Positions 26,041 through 36,200 of a DNA stretch of 64,000 nt are shown in pieces (positions within the stretch are counted from its first letter, which is position 1; every line of letters begins with the position of its first letter). This DNA is from Myxococcus xanthus. Its GTDB lineage: Bacteria > Myxococcota > Myxococcia > Myxococcales > Myxococcaceae. The stretch covers positions 1 to 64,000 of the forward strand of contig NZ_JABFNS010000004.1 in the NCBI RefSeq assembly GCF_013116825.1. The letters run 5' to 3'. Position numbers and translations under genes: made by a program. The notes below the pieces were generated by a model, which was not told where the DNA came from, did not search any database, and saw only the letters and a program-made list of their open reading frames with translations.

Positions 26041-26626
26041 CGAAAACCTCCCTTCCAAAGCGCACCAGCCACTTCAAGATGCGGTCACGGTTGCGCTTCA
26101 CTTCGCGCTGGATGTCGACTGCGGGGAGCGCGCCCAGGCCGAGCACCTCGGCGAACCGCTGGGTCGACCGTTCTCCCTGGAGCATGAGCCCGAGGAACGC
26201 GCGGTCCACCTGGGACAGGTCGGATTGTTCGATGCGTTCCACGACGCGCTTCACCTCCGCGGATTGCTCCAGACACTCTTTCGGAGACCTCCCCATCAGT
26301 TCGAAAAGGAGGCCGAACTTTTCTTCACGCGCCTGGCGCCTCGTCGCCGAGCGCTGCCAGTCAGTGACCGTGTTCTTCGCGGACTGCGCCAGGTAGGAGA
26401 ACAGGCGACCTCGCTGCGGGTCAAAGCGCTCGGGGGCTTCGAGGTAGTCGAGCAGCACGTCGATGGCGGCGTCACGAGCCATTTCGTGGGTGCATCCCCG
26501 GGCGTACTTCACGGCTGCGATGAGGGGGTCGACGAAGACCGCAAACGCGTCCACGTTCGCCACCGACTCTCGCTGGAGGATGCGCGCATGCAACGCGACG
26601 TCCTCGTCTCGTGTTGGAATTCCCAT
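26027..26626 (-). CDS. Sigma-70-family (ECF-like) sigma factor-like protein, first gene of the operon
   Basis: The 199-residue protein has a region-2-like helix pair: residues about 30-90, with Glu-Arg-Phe-Asp-Pro, Gly-Arg-Leu-Phe-Ser-Tyr-Leu-Ala and Asn-Thr-Val-Thr-Asp-Trp-Gln-Arg. That resembles the part of sigma factors that binds core polymerase and the -10 element. A region-4-like helix-turn-helix candidate lies at about 135-190 (a GERSTQRFAEVLGL stretch, then REVKRNRDRIL). The ATG at 26626 has GAGGAG 5-9 nt upstream. It is the first gene of the five. Sigma-like genes of this sort are common in mobile and defence islands, where they couple gene expression to a signal. Function here is inferred; it could also be a sigma-like DNA-binding protein that does not direct polymerase. 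Confidence 0.6.
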   Translation of the reverse strand: MGIPTRDEDVALHARILQRESVANVDAFAVFVDPLIAAVKYARGCTHEMARDAAIDVLLDYLEAPERFDPQRGRLFSYLAQSAKNTVTDWQRSATRRQAREEKFGLLFELMGRSPKECLEQSAEVKRVVERIEQSDLSQVDRAFLGLMLQGERSTQRFAEVLGLGALPAVDIQREVKRNRDRILKWLVRFGREVFGDES

Positions 26627-26766
26627 CCTGACTCCTCATCGGAAGTTTCCGTGGACGCGCTCAATACGTGCGCGCATGTGCTCCTTCGGAGCCGCACTGG
26701 TGAGTTCGACGGAAACATGCATCTGCGCCACCCAAATGGTTCCTGGCAGGCGCGCCGCGTGTCTGT

Positions 26767-26782
26767 ACCTCCCGGGTGGTAT
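26767..26782. promoter_or_regulatory. Near-palindromic site TACCTCCCGGGTGGTA, possible operator 1
   Basis: The 16 bases TACCTCCCGGGTGGTA differ from a perfect palindrome by one base pair. The site is 140 nt upstream of the sigma-like gene and 91 nt (centre to centre) from a second, perfect copy. The flanks are related as well: here TGTCTG lies on the left side, in mirror orientation to AAGACAG next to copy 2. The pair is probably an operator or a regulator-binding site for the operon. Confidence 0.55.
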
Positions 26783-26857
26783 GTCCATGGACGGTAATGC
26801 AGACAGTGGCGTCAATGCACCTGGGCTCCGTTCAGGCGTTCTGGCGCGCGTTGCCCA

Positions 26858-26873
26858 TACCACCCGGGTGGTA
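26858..26873. promoter_or_regulatory. Perfect palindrome TACCACCCGGGTGGTA, possible operator 2
   Basis: The 16 bases TACCACCCGGGTGGTA form a perfect inverted repeat (8-bp half site TACCACCC), 232 nt upstream of the sigma-like start. Together with the near-copy at 26767 it is the most obvious regulatory signal in the window. A repressor dimer such as the HTH protein encoded in the operon would fit. Confidence 0.6.
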
Positions 26874-27154
26874 AAGACAGACCCATCCCTCCAATGCACG
26901 CTTGGGGGCGGATGCTGGCGTTGTCCGATGCAACCCAGGGCGGCTCGGGGGGACGTTCCGGGAGCGCGGCCGACGCGGGGAGCGCCGTCAGGCGCGGCAG
27001 CGCGTTCCTTCGGGAGACGGGGCAGGGGGCTGCCCGGTTCCGGACGCGGGTGCTGCCGGGGCGAGGTGCTGGCGCCGGGCGGCCTGGAGCAGGAGGCCGC
27101 CCGGCGTTCGGGGTGAGGTGGAGGTGCGATCCATCCCCACCTTGGAGGCGCGGC

Positions 27155-28372
27155 TCAGCAGCCCAGGTTGCCGCCAGGGCTCACGCCGAGCATGTTGGTG
27201 AAGCGCTCATAGTTGTTGATGCGGCTCTGCACCTGGTCCGGGTTGCCACCGTTGCACTCCAGCGAGCCATTGATGGTGCGGATGGTCTCACCGAAGCCGT
27301 GGCCGTCGACCATGGCGCGGTGCGCGGACATGGTCCCGGCGCCGGCCTGCGTGGTCCAGAACCAGAACGCGGAGCGCCACGCGGCGTTGGCGTCCTGGGC
27401 CAGCAGGTCCGGGTTGGTGTGAAGCGGCAGCCCCAGCGCGGCGCCGGCGGCGCAGTAGTTGCCGTTCCAGGACAACTGGATGGGCCCGCGTCCGTAGTAC
27501 TTCTTGCCCGCGACGCAGTAGCAGCCCGGCGGCCCCCATGTGCCGCAGTAGTCACCGCGATTGATTTCCTCCACGTACACGTAGTGGCCCGTCTCATGGG
27601 CCGTGTTGGCGAAGAAGGCCGCCACCTCGCGCTTGCGCGTCTCCAGCGAGCCCGTGTTGGCGAAGGCCGGGAAGGTGTTCGCGGCGGCGATGAGGCTGCT
27701 GTACGTGTAGAAGGGGTTCCGGTTCGGGAACATGGCGTTGAACGTGGACTCGCTCAGGAGGGCGGCCAGCCCCGTGCCGGGGGTGCCACCGCCCCCGTCG
27801 ATGCGGTCGAGCGTCCAGCGCTGGTTCGTGCGCTGCTCGTAGGGGTACTGCACCAGCTCCGTGCCGTTGGCCGTGTTGCCCCAGTACACGTCAATGGCCA
27901 TGTCCGTGTGACGCGCGCGGATGCTGAACTCGCTGCCCACTTCCTTCACGAAGCGGAACTGCTGGTTCGCTCCGCCGCCATAACCCCATTGGTGGACCCG
28001 CGCGTTCGCCGCGGTGCTCGCCTCCTTGATGTCGAGCGCCTTGTTGCTGTTCACGTTGATGATGCTGAAGTAGCCCCCGGACGTGGGCGTGACGCGGAAG
28101 CGCTGCGCATTCGTTCCGTTACAATCCCATTGCTGCACCTTGGCGCCGTCCGCCGTGCTCGACGAGGCGACGTCGATGCACTTGTTCGTCATCACCGACC
28201 GGATGACGTAGGTGCCTTCGGTGATGGTGTCGACGATGGCGGCGCCTTCCACCTGGCCCACCGGTTCGAGGGCGGCGGGCACTGGCTCGGCGCCGCCACA
28301 GCCTCCCAGGGCGCTCAGGCCCCCACAGATTCCCAGCAGGGCCAGACTGCGTGACACGAACGTGCCGGACAT
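27155..28372 (-). CDS. GH19 chitinase lipoprotein with ricin-type lectin domain
   Basis: The ATG at 28372 has AGGAG 7 nt upstream; an earlier in-frame start at 28408 lacks this. The 405-residue product has a signal peptide ending Leu-Gly-Gly-Cys (C25, lipobox). A ricin-B/CBM13-type lectin domain follows (about 45-190, with repeated Gln-x-Trp and Ala-Leu-Asp-Ile or Cys-Ile-Asp-Val elements). A GH19 chitinase domain comes last (about 210-405), containing FFANTAHETGHYV with the catalytic Glu near residue 260 and the YYGRGPIQLSWNGNY substrate-binding block. GH19 enzymes cleave beta-1,4 bonds in chitin or, in some cases, peptidoglycan. In a myxobacterium it likely helps digest prey. The promoter is probably just upstream of 28372. 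Confidence 0.9.
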   Translation of the reverse strand: MSGTFVSRSLALLGICGGLSALGGCGGAEPVPAALEPVGQVEGAAIVDTITEGTYVIRSVMTNKCIDVASSSTADGAKVQQWDCNGTNAQRFRVTPTSGGYFSIINVNSNKALDIKEASTAANARVHQWGYGGGANQQFRFVKEVGSEFSIRARHTDMAIDVYWGNTANGTELVQYPYEQRTNQRWTLDRIDGGGGTPGTGLAALLSESTFNAMFPNRNPFYTYSSLIAAANTFPAFANTGSLETRKREVAAFFANTAHETGHYVYVEEINRGDYCGTWGPPGCYCVAGKKYYGRGPIQLSWNGNYCAAGAALGLPLHTNPDLLAQDANAAWRSAFWFWTTQAGAGTMSAHRAMVDGHGFGETIRTINGSLECNGGNPDQVQSRINNYERFTNMLGVSPGGNLGC

Positions 28373-28543
28373 GCTTGTGCTCCTTGCGGTCGAGGGTTTC
28401 TCGGGCACGCCACGCCTGGGGCGGGCGGAGGCCTCGGCTCCGGGGGCCGGAGCCGCAAGGACTGTACGGCAGTCGGTAAAACAGGAATAAGCAGATGGTG
28501 CCGCCGGGCGCGAAGCGTTGACCAGCGGACGCGCCGCGGCGGC

Positions 28544-29911
28544 TCAGGCTTGCTGTTGCGCCGCGGGGATACCCTGGGGCAGCAGCGCGTCCGGGAGCTC
28601 GTCTTCCACGCCGCGCACGCGCGGGGAGGACGCGGTCAGCATGACGCAGCCCGCGAGCAGGAGGCCCAGGACGACGTAGAGCAGGGCGATGCCCCGGCCC
28701 GGGCCGGTACCCAGCACCTGGCCGAAGGTGTTGGCGAGGGCGCCGTCCGGCGCCATCCAGGGGTCGAAGACCTTGTCCGTCAACGGGCCCGCGAGCAGTG
28801 CGGCGATGGGTGGGGCGACCAGCGCGAGCATCCGGCGCGTGGCGAACACCCGTCCCTGGATGGCGGGAGGCACCTTGCTCTGCCAGATGGCCTGCGAGCA
28901 GCCCATGGCCACCGGCGCGGTGAACATGAACACGAAGGCGGCGCAGGCGACGACGAACACGCTGGCGGGGAGCGCCGCGGCCAGCAAGGCCACGCCCGCG
29001 ACGAGCTCCGCGCCCAGCACGCCCTGGATGCGCCGCTTCGGGCCGCCCCAGACGCCCATGGTGATTCCACCCGCCACCATGCCGACGCCGGAGCAGGACA
29101 CCACCAGGCCCAGCGTCGTCGGGTCCGTGAAGCTCAACACCAGCGGGGTGATGAGCACCGTCACCAGCACGGTGATCAGGTTGACGGCGGAGCTGAAGCC
29201 CAGCAGTCCGAGCAGGCCGGGGCGCTCGCGGATGAAGCGCCAGCCCAGCGCGATGTCCGTCCACAGCGACTTGCTGGCCTCGGTCCGCGCGGCGCCTGGT
29301 TCGGGCTGGGGGATGCGCACGCTCAGCAGCGTGGCCACCGCGAAGAGGAAGGTCGCCAGGTCGATGAGCAGCACGCCTTGCAAGCCCATGCGCACCACCA
29401 GCACGCCCGCCATCGCGGGGCCCAGGAGCTGGCCCGCGCTCATGGCCAGTTCCACCATGCCGTTGGCCCGGCCCAGGTTCTGCTTGGAGACCAGCAGGGG
29501 CGTGGACGTGGAGAAGGCGAGGACGCGGAAGGTGCTGAAGGCGGCGCTCATCGCCAGCGGGGGATAGAAGTGCCAGTTTTGAAGGGGCCAGAGCCCGGCG
29601 CGGTCCGCCGCGACAAGGCACCACATCAACCCGATGGCCATCATCGCGCCCAGGTCCGCCAGCAACATCACCCGCTGACGGTTGCTGCGGTCCACCATGG
29701 AGCCCGCGACGGGCGCGAGCAGCACCATCGGGAGGAACCCGAAGAACGACGCCAGCGAGTACTCCGTGACGGAGTCGCTGTTCTGGTAGACGTAGACACC
29801 CACCGAGAACTGGGTGAGCCCCGTCCCCAGCGACGAGATGAGCTGACCCAGCCAGATGAGACCGAAGACCCGGGCAGGGCTCGTGACGACGTTCCTGCTT
29901 GAGAATGCCAT
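28544..29911 (-). CDS. MFS transporter, drug/siderophore-exporter type
   Basis: This 455-residue protein has about 12 hydrophobic segments typical of the major facilitator superfamily. The loop between helices 2 and 3 carries a Gly-Ser-Met-Val-Asp-Arg-Ser-Asn-Arg-Gln-Arg signature, the MFS G-x-x-x-D-R-x-x-R motif. Its closest style is the enterobactin/macrolide-exporter group. It is divergent from the FAAL-NRPS gene across a 357-bp AT-rich gap, so it probably exports the cluster product; that is inference from location. The ATG at 29911 is the only sensible start. Confidence 0.85.
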   Translation of the reverse strand: MAFSSRNVVTSPARVFGLIWLGQLISSLGTGLTQFSVGVYVYQNSDSVTEYSLASFFGFLPMVLLAPVAGSMVDRSNRQRVMLLADLGAMMAIGLMWCLVAADRAGLWPLQNWHFYPPLAMSAAFSTFRVLAFSTSTPLLVSKQNLGRANGMVELAMSAGQLLGPAMAGVLVVRMGLQGVLLIDLATFLFAVATLLSVRIPQPEPGAARTEASKSLWTDIALGWRFIRERPGLLGLLGFSSAVNLITVLVTVLITPLVLSFTDPTTLGLVVSCSGVGMVAGGITMGVWGGPKRRIQGVLGAELVAGVALLAAALPASVFVVACAAFVFMFTAPVAMGCSQAIWQSKVPPAIQGRVFATRRMLALVAPPIAALLAGPLTDKVFDPWMAPDGALANTFGQVLGTGPGRGIALLYVVLGLLLAGCVMLTASSPRVRGVEDELPDALLPQGIPAAQQQA

Positions 29912-30268
29912 GCCGTCAGCGGGCCTTCCGCGGGCGTGCGCCGCTCGGTGTCAGATGCATGGCTAGAGTCTTCGTGAGCACGGCCAGGACGTCTACCTGG
30001 ATACCGCGTTCTTTTTATCAGGAACCGCTATCGCTGTAATAATCGTTTTTATCGTTTATATGGACAAGAAGGCAACGGCGGTGGCACAAGCTGCGCTGTA
30101 TCAAGGGGGCGGGCTCAAGCGAGGTACGAGCGTGCTTCCTCTTCCGGGCGAAGCGGCATGCTGTCTCGGGGAGTCTTGGCCGGAAGATGTTTGCCGGGGG
30201 GTTCTCCGTGCTCAGCCGGATGTCGTGGCCGCGTGTCAGCCCGGGCCGTGTCCAGCGCAGGAGAAGAC
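29912..30268 (+). promoter_or_regulatory. Divergent promoter region between exporter and FAAL-NRPS genes
   Basis: This 357-bp gap is markedly AT-rich from 30009 to 30062, against a very GC-rich background. It contains TTTATC (30014) and TAATAA (30037) with 17-nt spacing, a plausible promoter toward the NRPS. TAATCGTTTTT at 30040-30050 recurs exactly at 37880-37890 before the first PKS gene, suggesting a shared regulator or promoter type. The NRPS ATG at 30269 has GGAG (30259-30262) about 6 nt upstream. Confidence 0.45.
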
Positions 30269-33200
30269 ATGACCGAGCACATCGAGCCGCGAGCTCACCG
30301 TTTCCCCACCCTGGTGGACGTGTTGTGTCAACGCGCCGAGTCTCAAGGCGACGCGCTGTTGTATCGCTTCCTGGAGACAGGAGACGTGGACGGCCCGGTG
30401 GAGGAGTGGACCTACCGGCGGCTGGATTCACGGGCGCGGTCGCTGGGGGCTCGGCTGCGTGCCTTGGGCGCGCAGGGGGAGCGGGCGCTGCTGCTCTACC
30501 CGCCCGGCCTGGAGTTCGTCGCGGGATTCATGGGTTGTCTGTATGGCGGCGTCATCGCCGTGCCGTGTTACCCGCCGGACCCCACGCGCTTGGAGCGCAC
30601 GCTGCCGCGCCTTCGCGCCATCGCCCGGGACTGTGGCGCGCGCTACGTGCTGACGACGAGCACCATCCAGGAGATGGCGGAGTTCCTCACGCCGCAGGCT
30701 CCCGAGCTGGGTGAATTGCAGTGGATTGCCAGTGACGCGGTGCCGGAAGCCGAGGCCGCGGACTGGAAGCGCCCGGACCTGACGTCCGACTCGCTGGCCT
30801 TCTTGCAATACACGTCGGGCTCCACGGGCAACCCGAAGGGCGTCAAGGTCAGCCACGCCAACATCCTCCACAACGAGTCGTTGATTACGCGTGACTTCGG
30901 GTTGCAGGCGGAGCGCTCGGTGGGCGTGGGCTGGTTGCCCATGTTCCATGACATGGGGCTCATCGGAAAGGTGTTGCAGCCGCTCTACCTGGGCTTCCCG
31001 TGCGTGCTGATGTCGCCCATTGCGTTCCTTCAGCGGCCCTTGCGCTGGCTGGAGGCTGTCTCCCACTTCAAGGGGACGGTCAGCGGTGGACCCAACTTCG
31101 CTTATGACCTGTGCGCGCGAAAGGCCCGCGCCGAAGACGTGGCCCGTCTGGATTTGAGCCACTGGGACCTGGCCTTCAACGGCGCGGAGCCCGTGCGGCG
31201 CGAGACGATGGAGCGCTTCGCGGAGACGTTCGCGCCCGCTGGCTTCCGGCGCGAGGCCTTCTATCCCTGCTATGGCCTGGCCGAGGCGACGCTCATCGTC
31301 AGCGGCGGCGTGAAGGGAACGCCGTGTGTGCAGGAGCGCTACGACACCGCCTCGCTGGAGCTGGGGCGCGCGAAGCCCGCGTCCGACGCGGCGGAGGGGC
31401 CCGCGGCGCGCACGCTGGTGTCCTCCGGTCAGGGCGCGCCGGACCAGCGGCTGCTCATCGTGGACCCGGAGACGCGGGTGCCTCGGGCCTCGAACGAGGT
31501 GGGTGAGGTCTGGGTCGCCGGCCCCAGCGTGGCGGGTGGGTATTGGGATCGTCCGGAGGAGACGGCGCATGCCTTCGGCGCGCGGCTCGCCAACGGCGAG
31601 GGGCCCTTCCTCCGCACCGGTGACCTGGCCTTCCTGTCGCCGGAGGGCGAGCTCTTCATCACCGGCCGCCTCAAGGATCTACTCATCGTCCGGGGCCGGA
31701 ACCTGTATCCGCAGGACCTGGAGATGACCGCGGAGCGCGCGCACCGCGCGGTGCGCCCCGGCTGCAGCGCCGCCTTCTCCGTGGACGTGGAGGGGGAGGA
31801 GCGGCTGGTGGTGGTCTCCGAGGTCGACGTGCGCGAAGGCTTCGACGGCGCGGCGGTGGTGGGCGCCCTGCGCCGCGCGCTGGCCGATGAGCACCAGGTG
31901 CATGCGCACACGGTGGTGCTGCTCCAGGCCCGGAGCATTCCGAAGACGTCGAGCGGGAAGATTCAGCGCCGCGCCTGTCGTGATGGCTTCCTGGCGGGCT
32001 CGCTGGAGGTGGTGGAGGTGTCGGGCGAGGAGGCCGCTCCGGCGCCGGAGACCGTGCCTTCCACGCCGTCCGCGCCCCTGCGCGAGCGCCTGGCCCTGGC
32101 GTCCGAGGAGGCCCGCCCGGCGCTGCTGGTGGACTTCCTCCGCGTGGAGGCCGCGCGGGTGCTGCGCACGGCGCCCGCGTCCCTGGCGCCGGAGACCTCG
32201 TTGGCCAGCCTGGGACTCGACTCGCTGATGGCGCTGGAGCTGCACGGGCGGCTGGAAGAGGAACTCGGTGTGTCGCTGCCCGTGGCCTTCCTCTGGCAGC
32301 ACCCGACGCTGGGGGCCGCCGCCGCGCACCTGGTGGGCGCGTGGAAGGGCACCGCCGCGCCCGCCGCGCCTCCGCTGAAGGCCGGCGCGCTGGAGGGCGA
32401 GCTGCCGCTGTCTCCCGGTCAGCAGCGCCTGTGGTTCCTGGACCGGCTGGTGCCGGAGAGCGCGCTGTACAACGTCCACTTCCAGCTCCGGCTCTCCGGG
32501 GCGCTGGACGTGCCCGCGCTGGAGCGTGCGCTGCAGGGGCTCCTGTCGCGTCACGCGGTGCTGCGCGCGGCCTTCCCCGAAGTGGAGGGCCAGCCGCGCC
32601 AGCTCCTGCCGCCCCTGCGCCCGCTGGACGTGGCCCGCGAGGACCTACGCGCGCTGTCACCCGCCGAGCGTGACGCGCGGCTGAATCAGCTGGCGCGGGC
32701 CCAGGGCGAGGCGCCCTTCAATCTGTCGGAGGGCCTGCTGGTGCGTGCGGCGCTGGTGGCGATGGAGGACCAGGAGCACGTGCTCCTGATGACCCAGCAC
32801 CACATCGTCACCGATGGCTGGTCCATTGGCGTCCTGGCCCGGGAGCTGGCCGCGCTGTACCGCGCGGAGGTGGCTGGCGCCGCCGCGTCGCTGGGCGCGC
32901 CCGCCTTGCAGTACGTGGACTACGCACGTTGGCAGCGCGGGCTGGGCGGCGCGCTGGACGGGCAGCGTGCCTACTGGGCGCGGAAGCTGGAGAACCTGCC
33001 GCGCCTGGAGTTGCCCACGGACTTCCCGCGTCCCCGGGAGCCGGGCTTCCGCGGCGCGCTCCACCGCTTCGCGCTGCCGGCCGAGCTGGTGGATTCGCTC
33101 AAGGCGGTGGGCCGGAGCGAGGGCTGCACCTTCTTCGTCACGCTCGCGGCGGCCTGGGCGGCGCTGCTGCACCGCTACAGCGGTCAGGACGACTTCGGCC

Positions 33201-36200
33201 TGGGCACCATCTTCGCGCAGCGCGACCGGGCCGAGCTGCGTGACGTGGTGGGGTTCTTCGCCAGCACGCTGGTGCTCCGCGCGGACGTGTCTGGCGCGCC
33301 TCGTTTCCGGGAGCTGCTGGGCCGCATGCGCCACACGTTCCACGAGGCCCTGGCCCACGCGGACCTGCCCTTCGAGGAAGTGGTGGGCGCGTCGCGCGCC
33401 GTCCGCGGCGGCGACAACCCGCTGTTCCAGGCGAACCTGGTGTTGGAGAGCCTGCCGCCGGTGGACCTGGACGTGCCGGGCATGCAGTGGCGCCCGGTGC
33501 TGCCCGTGCCGGACGGCGCCGTGGAGGGCACGGCGAAGTTCGACCTGCAGCTCGCCGTCGTGGAGACGCCGCGAGGGCTGGAGGGCGCGCTGGAGTACCG
33601 CTCGGACCTCTTCTCTGCGGAGGCGATGGCGCGGCTCGCGGGACACCTGGAGTCATTGCTGAGGGGCATCGTCGCTGCTCCGGACGCGCGTGTGGAGGAC
33701 CTGCCGCTGCTCGACGAGGCGGAGCGCCGTTCGCTGCTGGAGCGCTGGAACGACTTCACGGCGCCGCTCTCCCAGGACCCTTCGCACTGCATCCACGCGC
33801 AGTTCCGTGAGCAGGCCGCCCGCACGCCCGACGCGGTGGCGGTGGTCGCCGAGGACGGGACGCTCACCTACGCGGAGCTGGCGCGCCGTGCGTCCGCGCT
33901 GGCCTTGCACCTGCGAGGCCTGGGCGTGGGCCCCGAGGTGCGCGTGGGCCTGTGCGCCGAGCGCTCGGTGGAGATGGTGGCGGGGATGCTCGGCATCCTC
34001 GAGGCGGGCGGCGCCTACGTGCCCCTGGACCCGGACTATCCCCGGGAGCGGCTCACGTACATGCTGGAGGACTCGGGCGCGCGCGTGCTCGTCACGCAGT
34101 CCCATCTGGCGGGGACGCTGCCCGTGGCCGGCCTGAACACCGTGCTGCTGGATACGGCGGAGCCCTACGCGGCGACGCCGGCGTCACCGCTGGCCCTGGG
34201 GACCACGCCTGACAACGCGGCGTATGTCATCTACACGTCGGGCTCCACGGGGCGGCCCAAGGGCGTGGTGGTGCCGCACGGGGGCGTGGCCAACTTCTTC
34301 GCCGCCATGGACGTGCGCGTGGGCAACTCGCCCGCGGGCGCCTGGTTGGCCGTCACCAGCATCTCCTTCGACATCTCCGTCCTGGAGTTGCTGTGGACGC
34401 TCACCCGCGGCTTCAAGGTGGTGGTGCAAGGGGAGGGGGCCTCACTCAAGGCGCCCGCTCGCGCGGCGGGGGCCCGGAAGCGCCCCATGGACTTCAGCCT
34501 GTTCTACTTCGCGGATGACGCGGAGGTGTCGCGCGGGGAGAGCAGCTACCGGCTGTTGCTGGAGGGCGCGAAGTTCGCGGACACCCACGGCTTCGCTGCG
34601 GTGTGGACGCCGGAGCGCCACTTCCACGCGTTCGGCGGCCTGTACCCCAATCCCTCCGTGGTGGGCGCGGCTGTCGCCACCGTGACGAAGCGCGTGGCCA
34701 TCCGCGCGGGCAGCGTGGTGCTGCCACTCCACCATCCCGTGCGCGTGGCGGAGGAGTGGTCCCTGGTGGACAACCTGTCCGGCGGGCGCGTGGGCATCTC
34801 CGTCGCTTCCGGCTGGCACGCCAACGACTTCGTCTTCGCGCCGGAGAAGTACGAGAAGCGTCGCGAGCTGATGATGGAAGGCATCGACACCGTGCGCCGG
34901 CTGTGGCGCGGGGAGACGGTGCGCTTCCCGGGCGGCGGCGGCGCGCAGGTGGATGTGAAGCTGCGCCCCCGCCCCGTGCAGGCGGAGCTGCCCGTGTGGC
35001 TCACCGCCGCGGGAAACCCGGAGACGTTCATCACCGCGGGCCGGCTGGGGTGCAACATCCTCACGCACCTGCTGGGGCAGACGTGGGAGGACCTGGAGAA
35101 GAAGCTGTCCCTCTACCGTCAGGCCTGGCGCGACGCGGGCCACGCGGGCGAGGGCCACGTCACCCTCATGCTGCACACCTTCATCGGCGAGGACATGGCG
35201 AAGGTGCGCGAGGTGGTGGAGCAGCCCTTCCGCAACTACCTCAAGAGCTCGGCCGACCTGATGCGGGGCCTGGGGAGCACGCTGGGCATCGACATGGACT
35301 CGGCCACGGAGGCGGACCTGGACCGGCTCGCCGGCCATGCCTTCGACCGCTACTTCGAGACGAGCGGCCTGTTCGGCACGCCGCGCTCGGTGCGCGAGCG
35401 CGTCGGGCAGCTCCAGGCCCTGGGCGTGGACGAGGTGGGCTGCCTCATCGACTTCGGCATTCCCGCCGACACGGTGCTGGCCAGCCTGCCGCTGCTGGAC
35501 GAGGTGCGGCAGCGCTGCGTGCGGGACAGCCGCCGGGCGGGCACGGCGAAGACGATTCCCGAGCAGCTCCGCGAGCACGCCGTGACGCACCTGCAGTGCA
35601 CGCCCTCTTTGGCGCGCGCGCTGCTGTCCGAGCCCGAGTCCGTCGAGGCGCTGGGCGGCCTGCAGCGGCTGATGGTGGGCGGCGAGGCCCTTCCGGGCGC
35701 GTTGGCCGCGTCGCTGCGCAAGGCGCTGCCGGAGTCCGCCGAGCTGCTCAACATGTACGGCCCCACGGAGACGACCATCTGGTCCTCCACGGCGCGCGTG
35801 GCCCCGGAGGAGACGGCGCCCGTCGTCTCCATCGGCACGCCGCTGCTGCGCACGTGCTTGTACGTCCTCGACGCACGGCTGCAACCGACGCCGGTGGGCG
35901 TGGCGGGTGAGCTGTACATCGGCGGCGCGGGCGTGGTGCGTGGCTACCTGGGCCGGCCCGAGCTGACGGCGGAGCGCTTCATTCCGGATGCGTGGGCCCG
36001 TGAGCCCGGGGCCCGGCTGTACCGCACGGGGGACCGCGCACGGTGGCGGCCCGACGGCACCATGGAGTTCCTCGGCCGCGTGGACCACCAGCTCAAGGTG
36101 CGTGGCTTCCGCATCGAGGCAGGGGAAATCGAGGCGGCGCTCACCGCTCAGCCCTCGGTGCGCGAGGCGGTGGTGGTGGCGCGCGAGGATGTGCCCGGCG

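Larger units (their letters stand above)
26627..27154 (-). other. Intergenic region upstream of the sigma/HTH/protease/NurA/HerA operon
   Basis: This 528-bp stretch lies between the chitinase stop and the sigma-like start. Open frames here are shadows and not protein-like. It holds the two palindromic sites, and the part from 26760 to 26880 is less GC-rich than the neighbourhood. No clear -35/-10 pair was identified. Confidence 0.4.

Noticed and set aside
26894-28354. 486-codon forward frame opposite the GH19 chitinase
   Set aside because: The reverse strand shows signal peptide, lectin and GH19 motifs; the forward frame is Ala/Arg/Val-rich without motifs.
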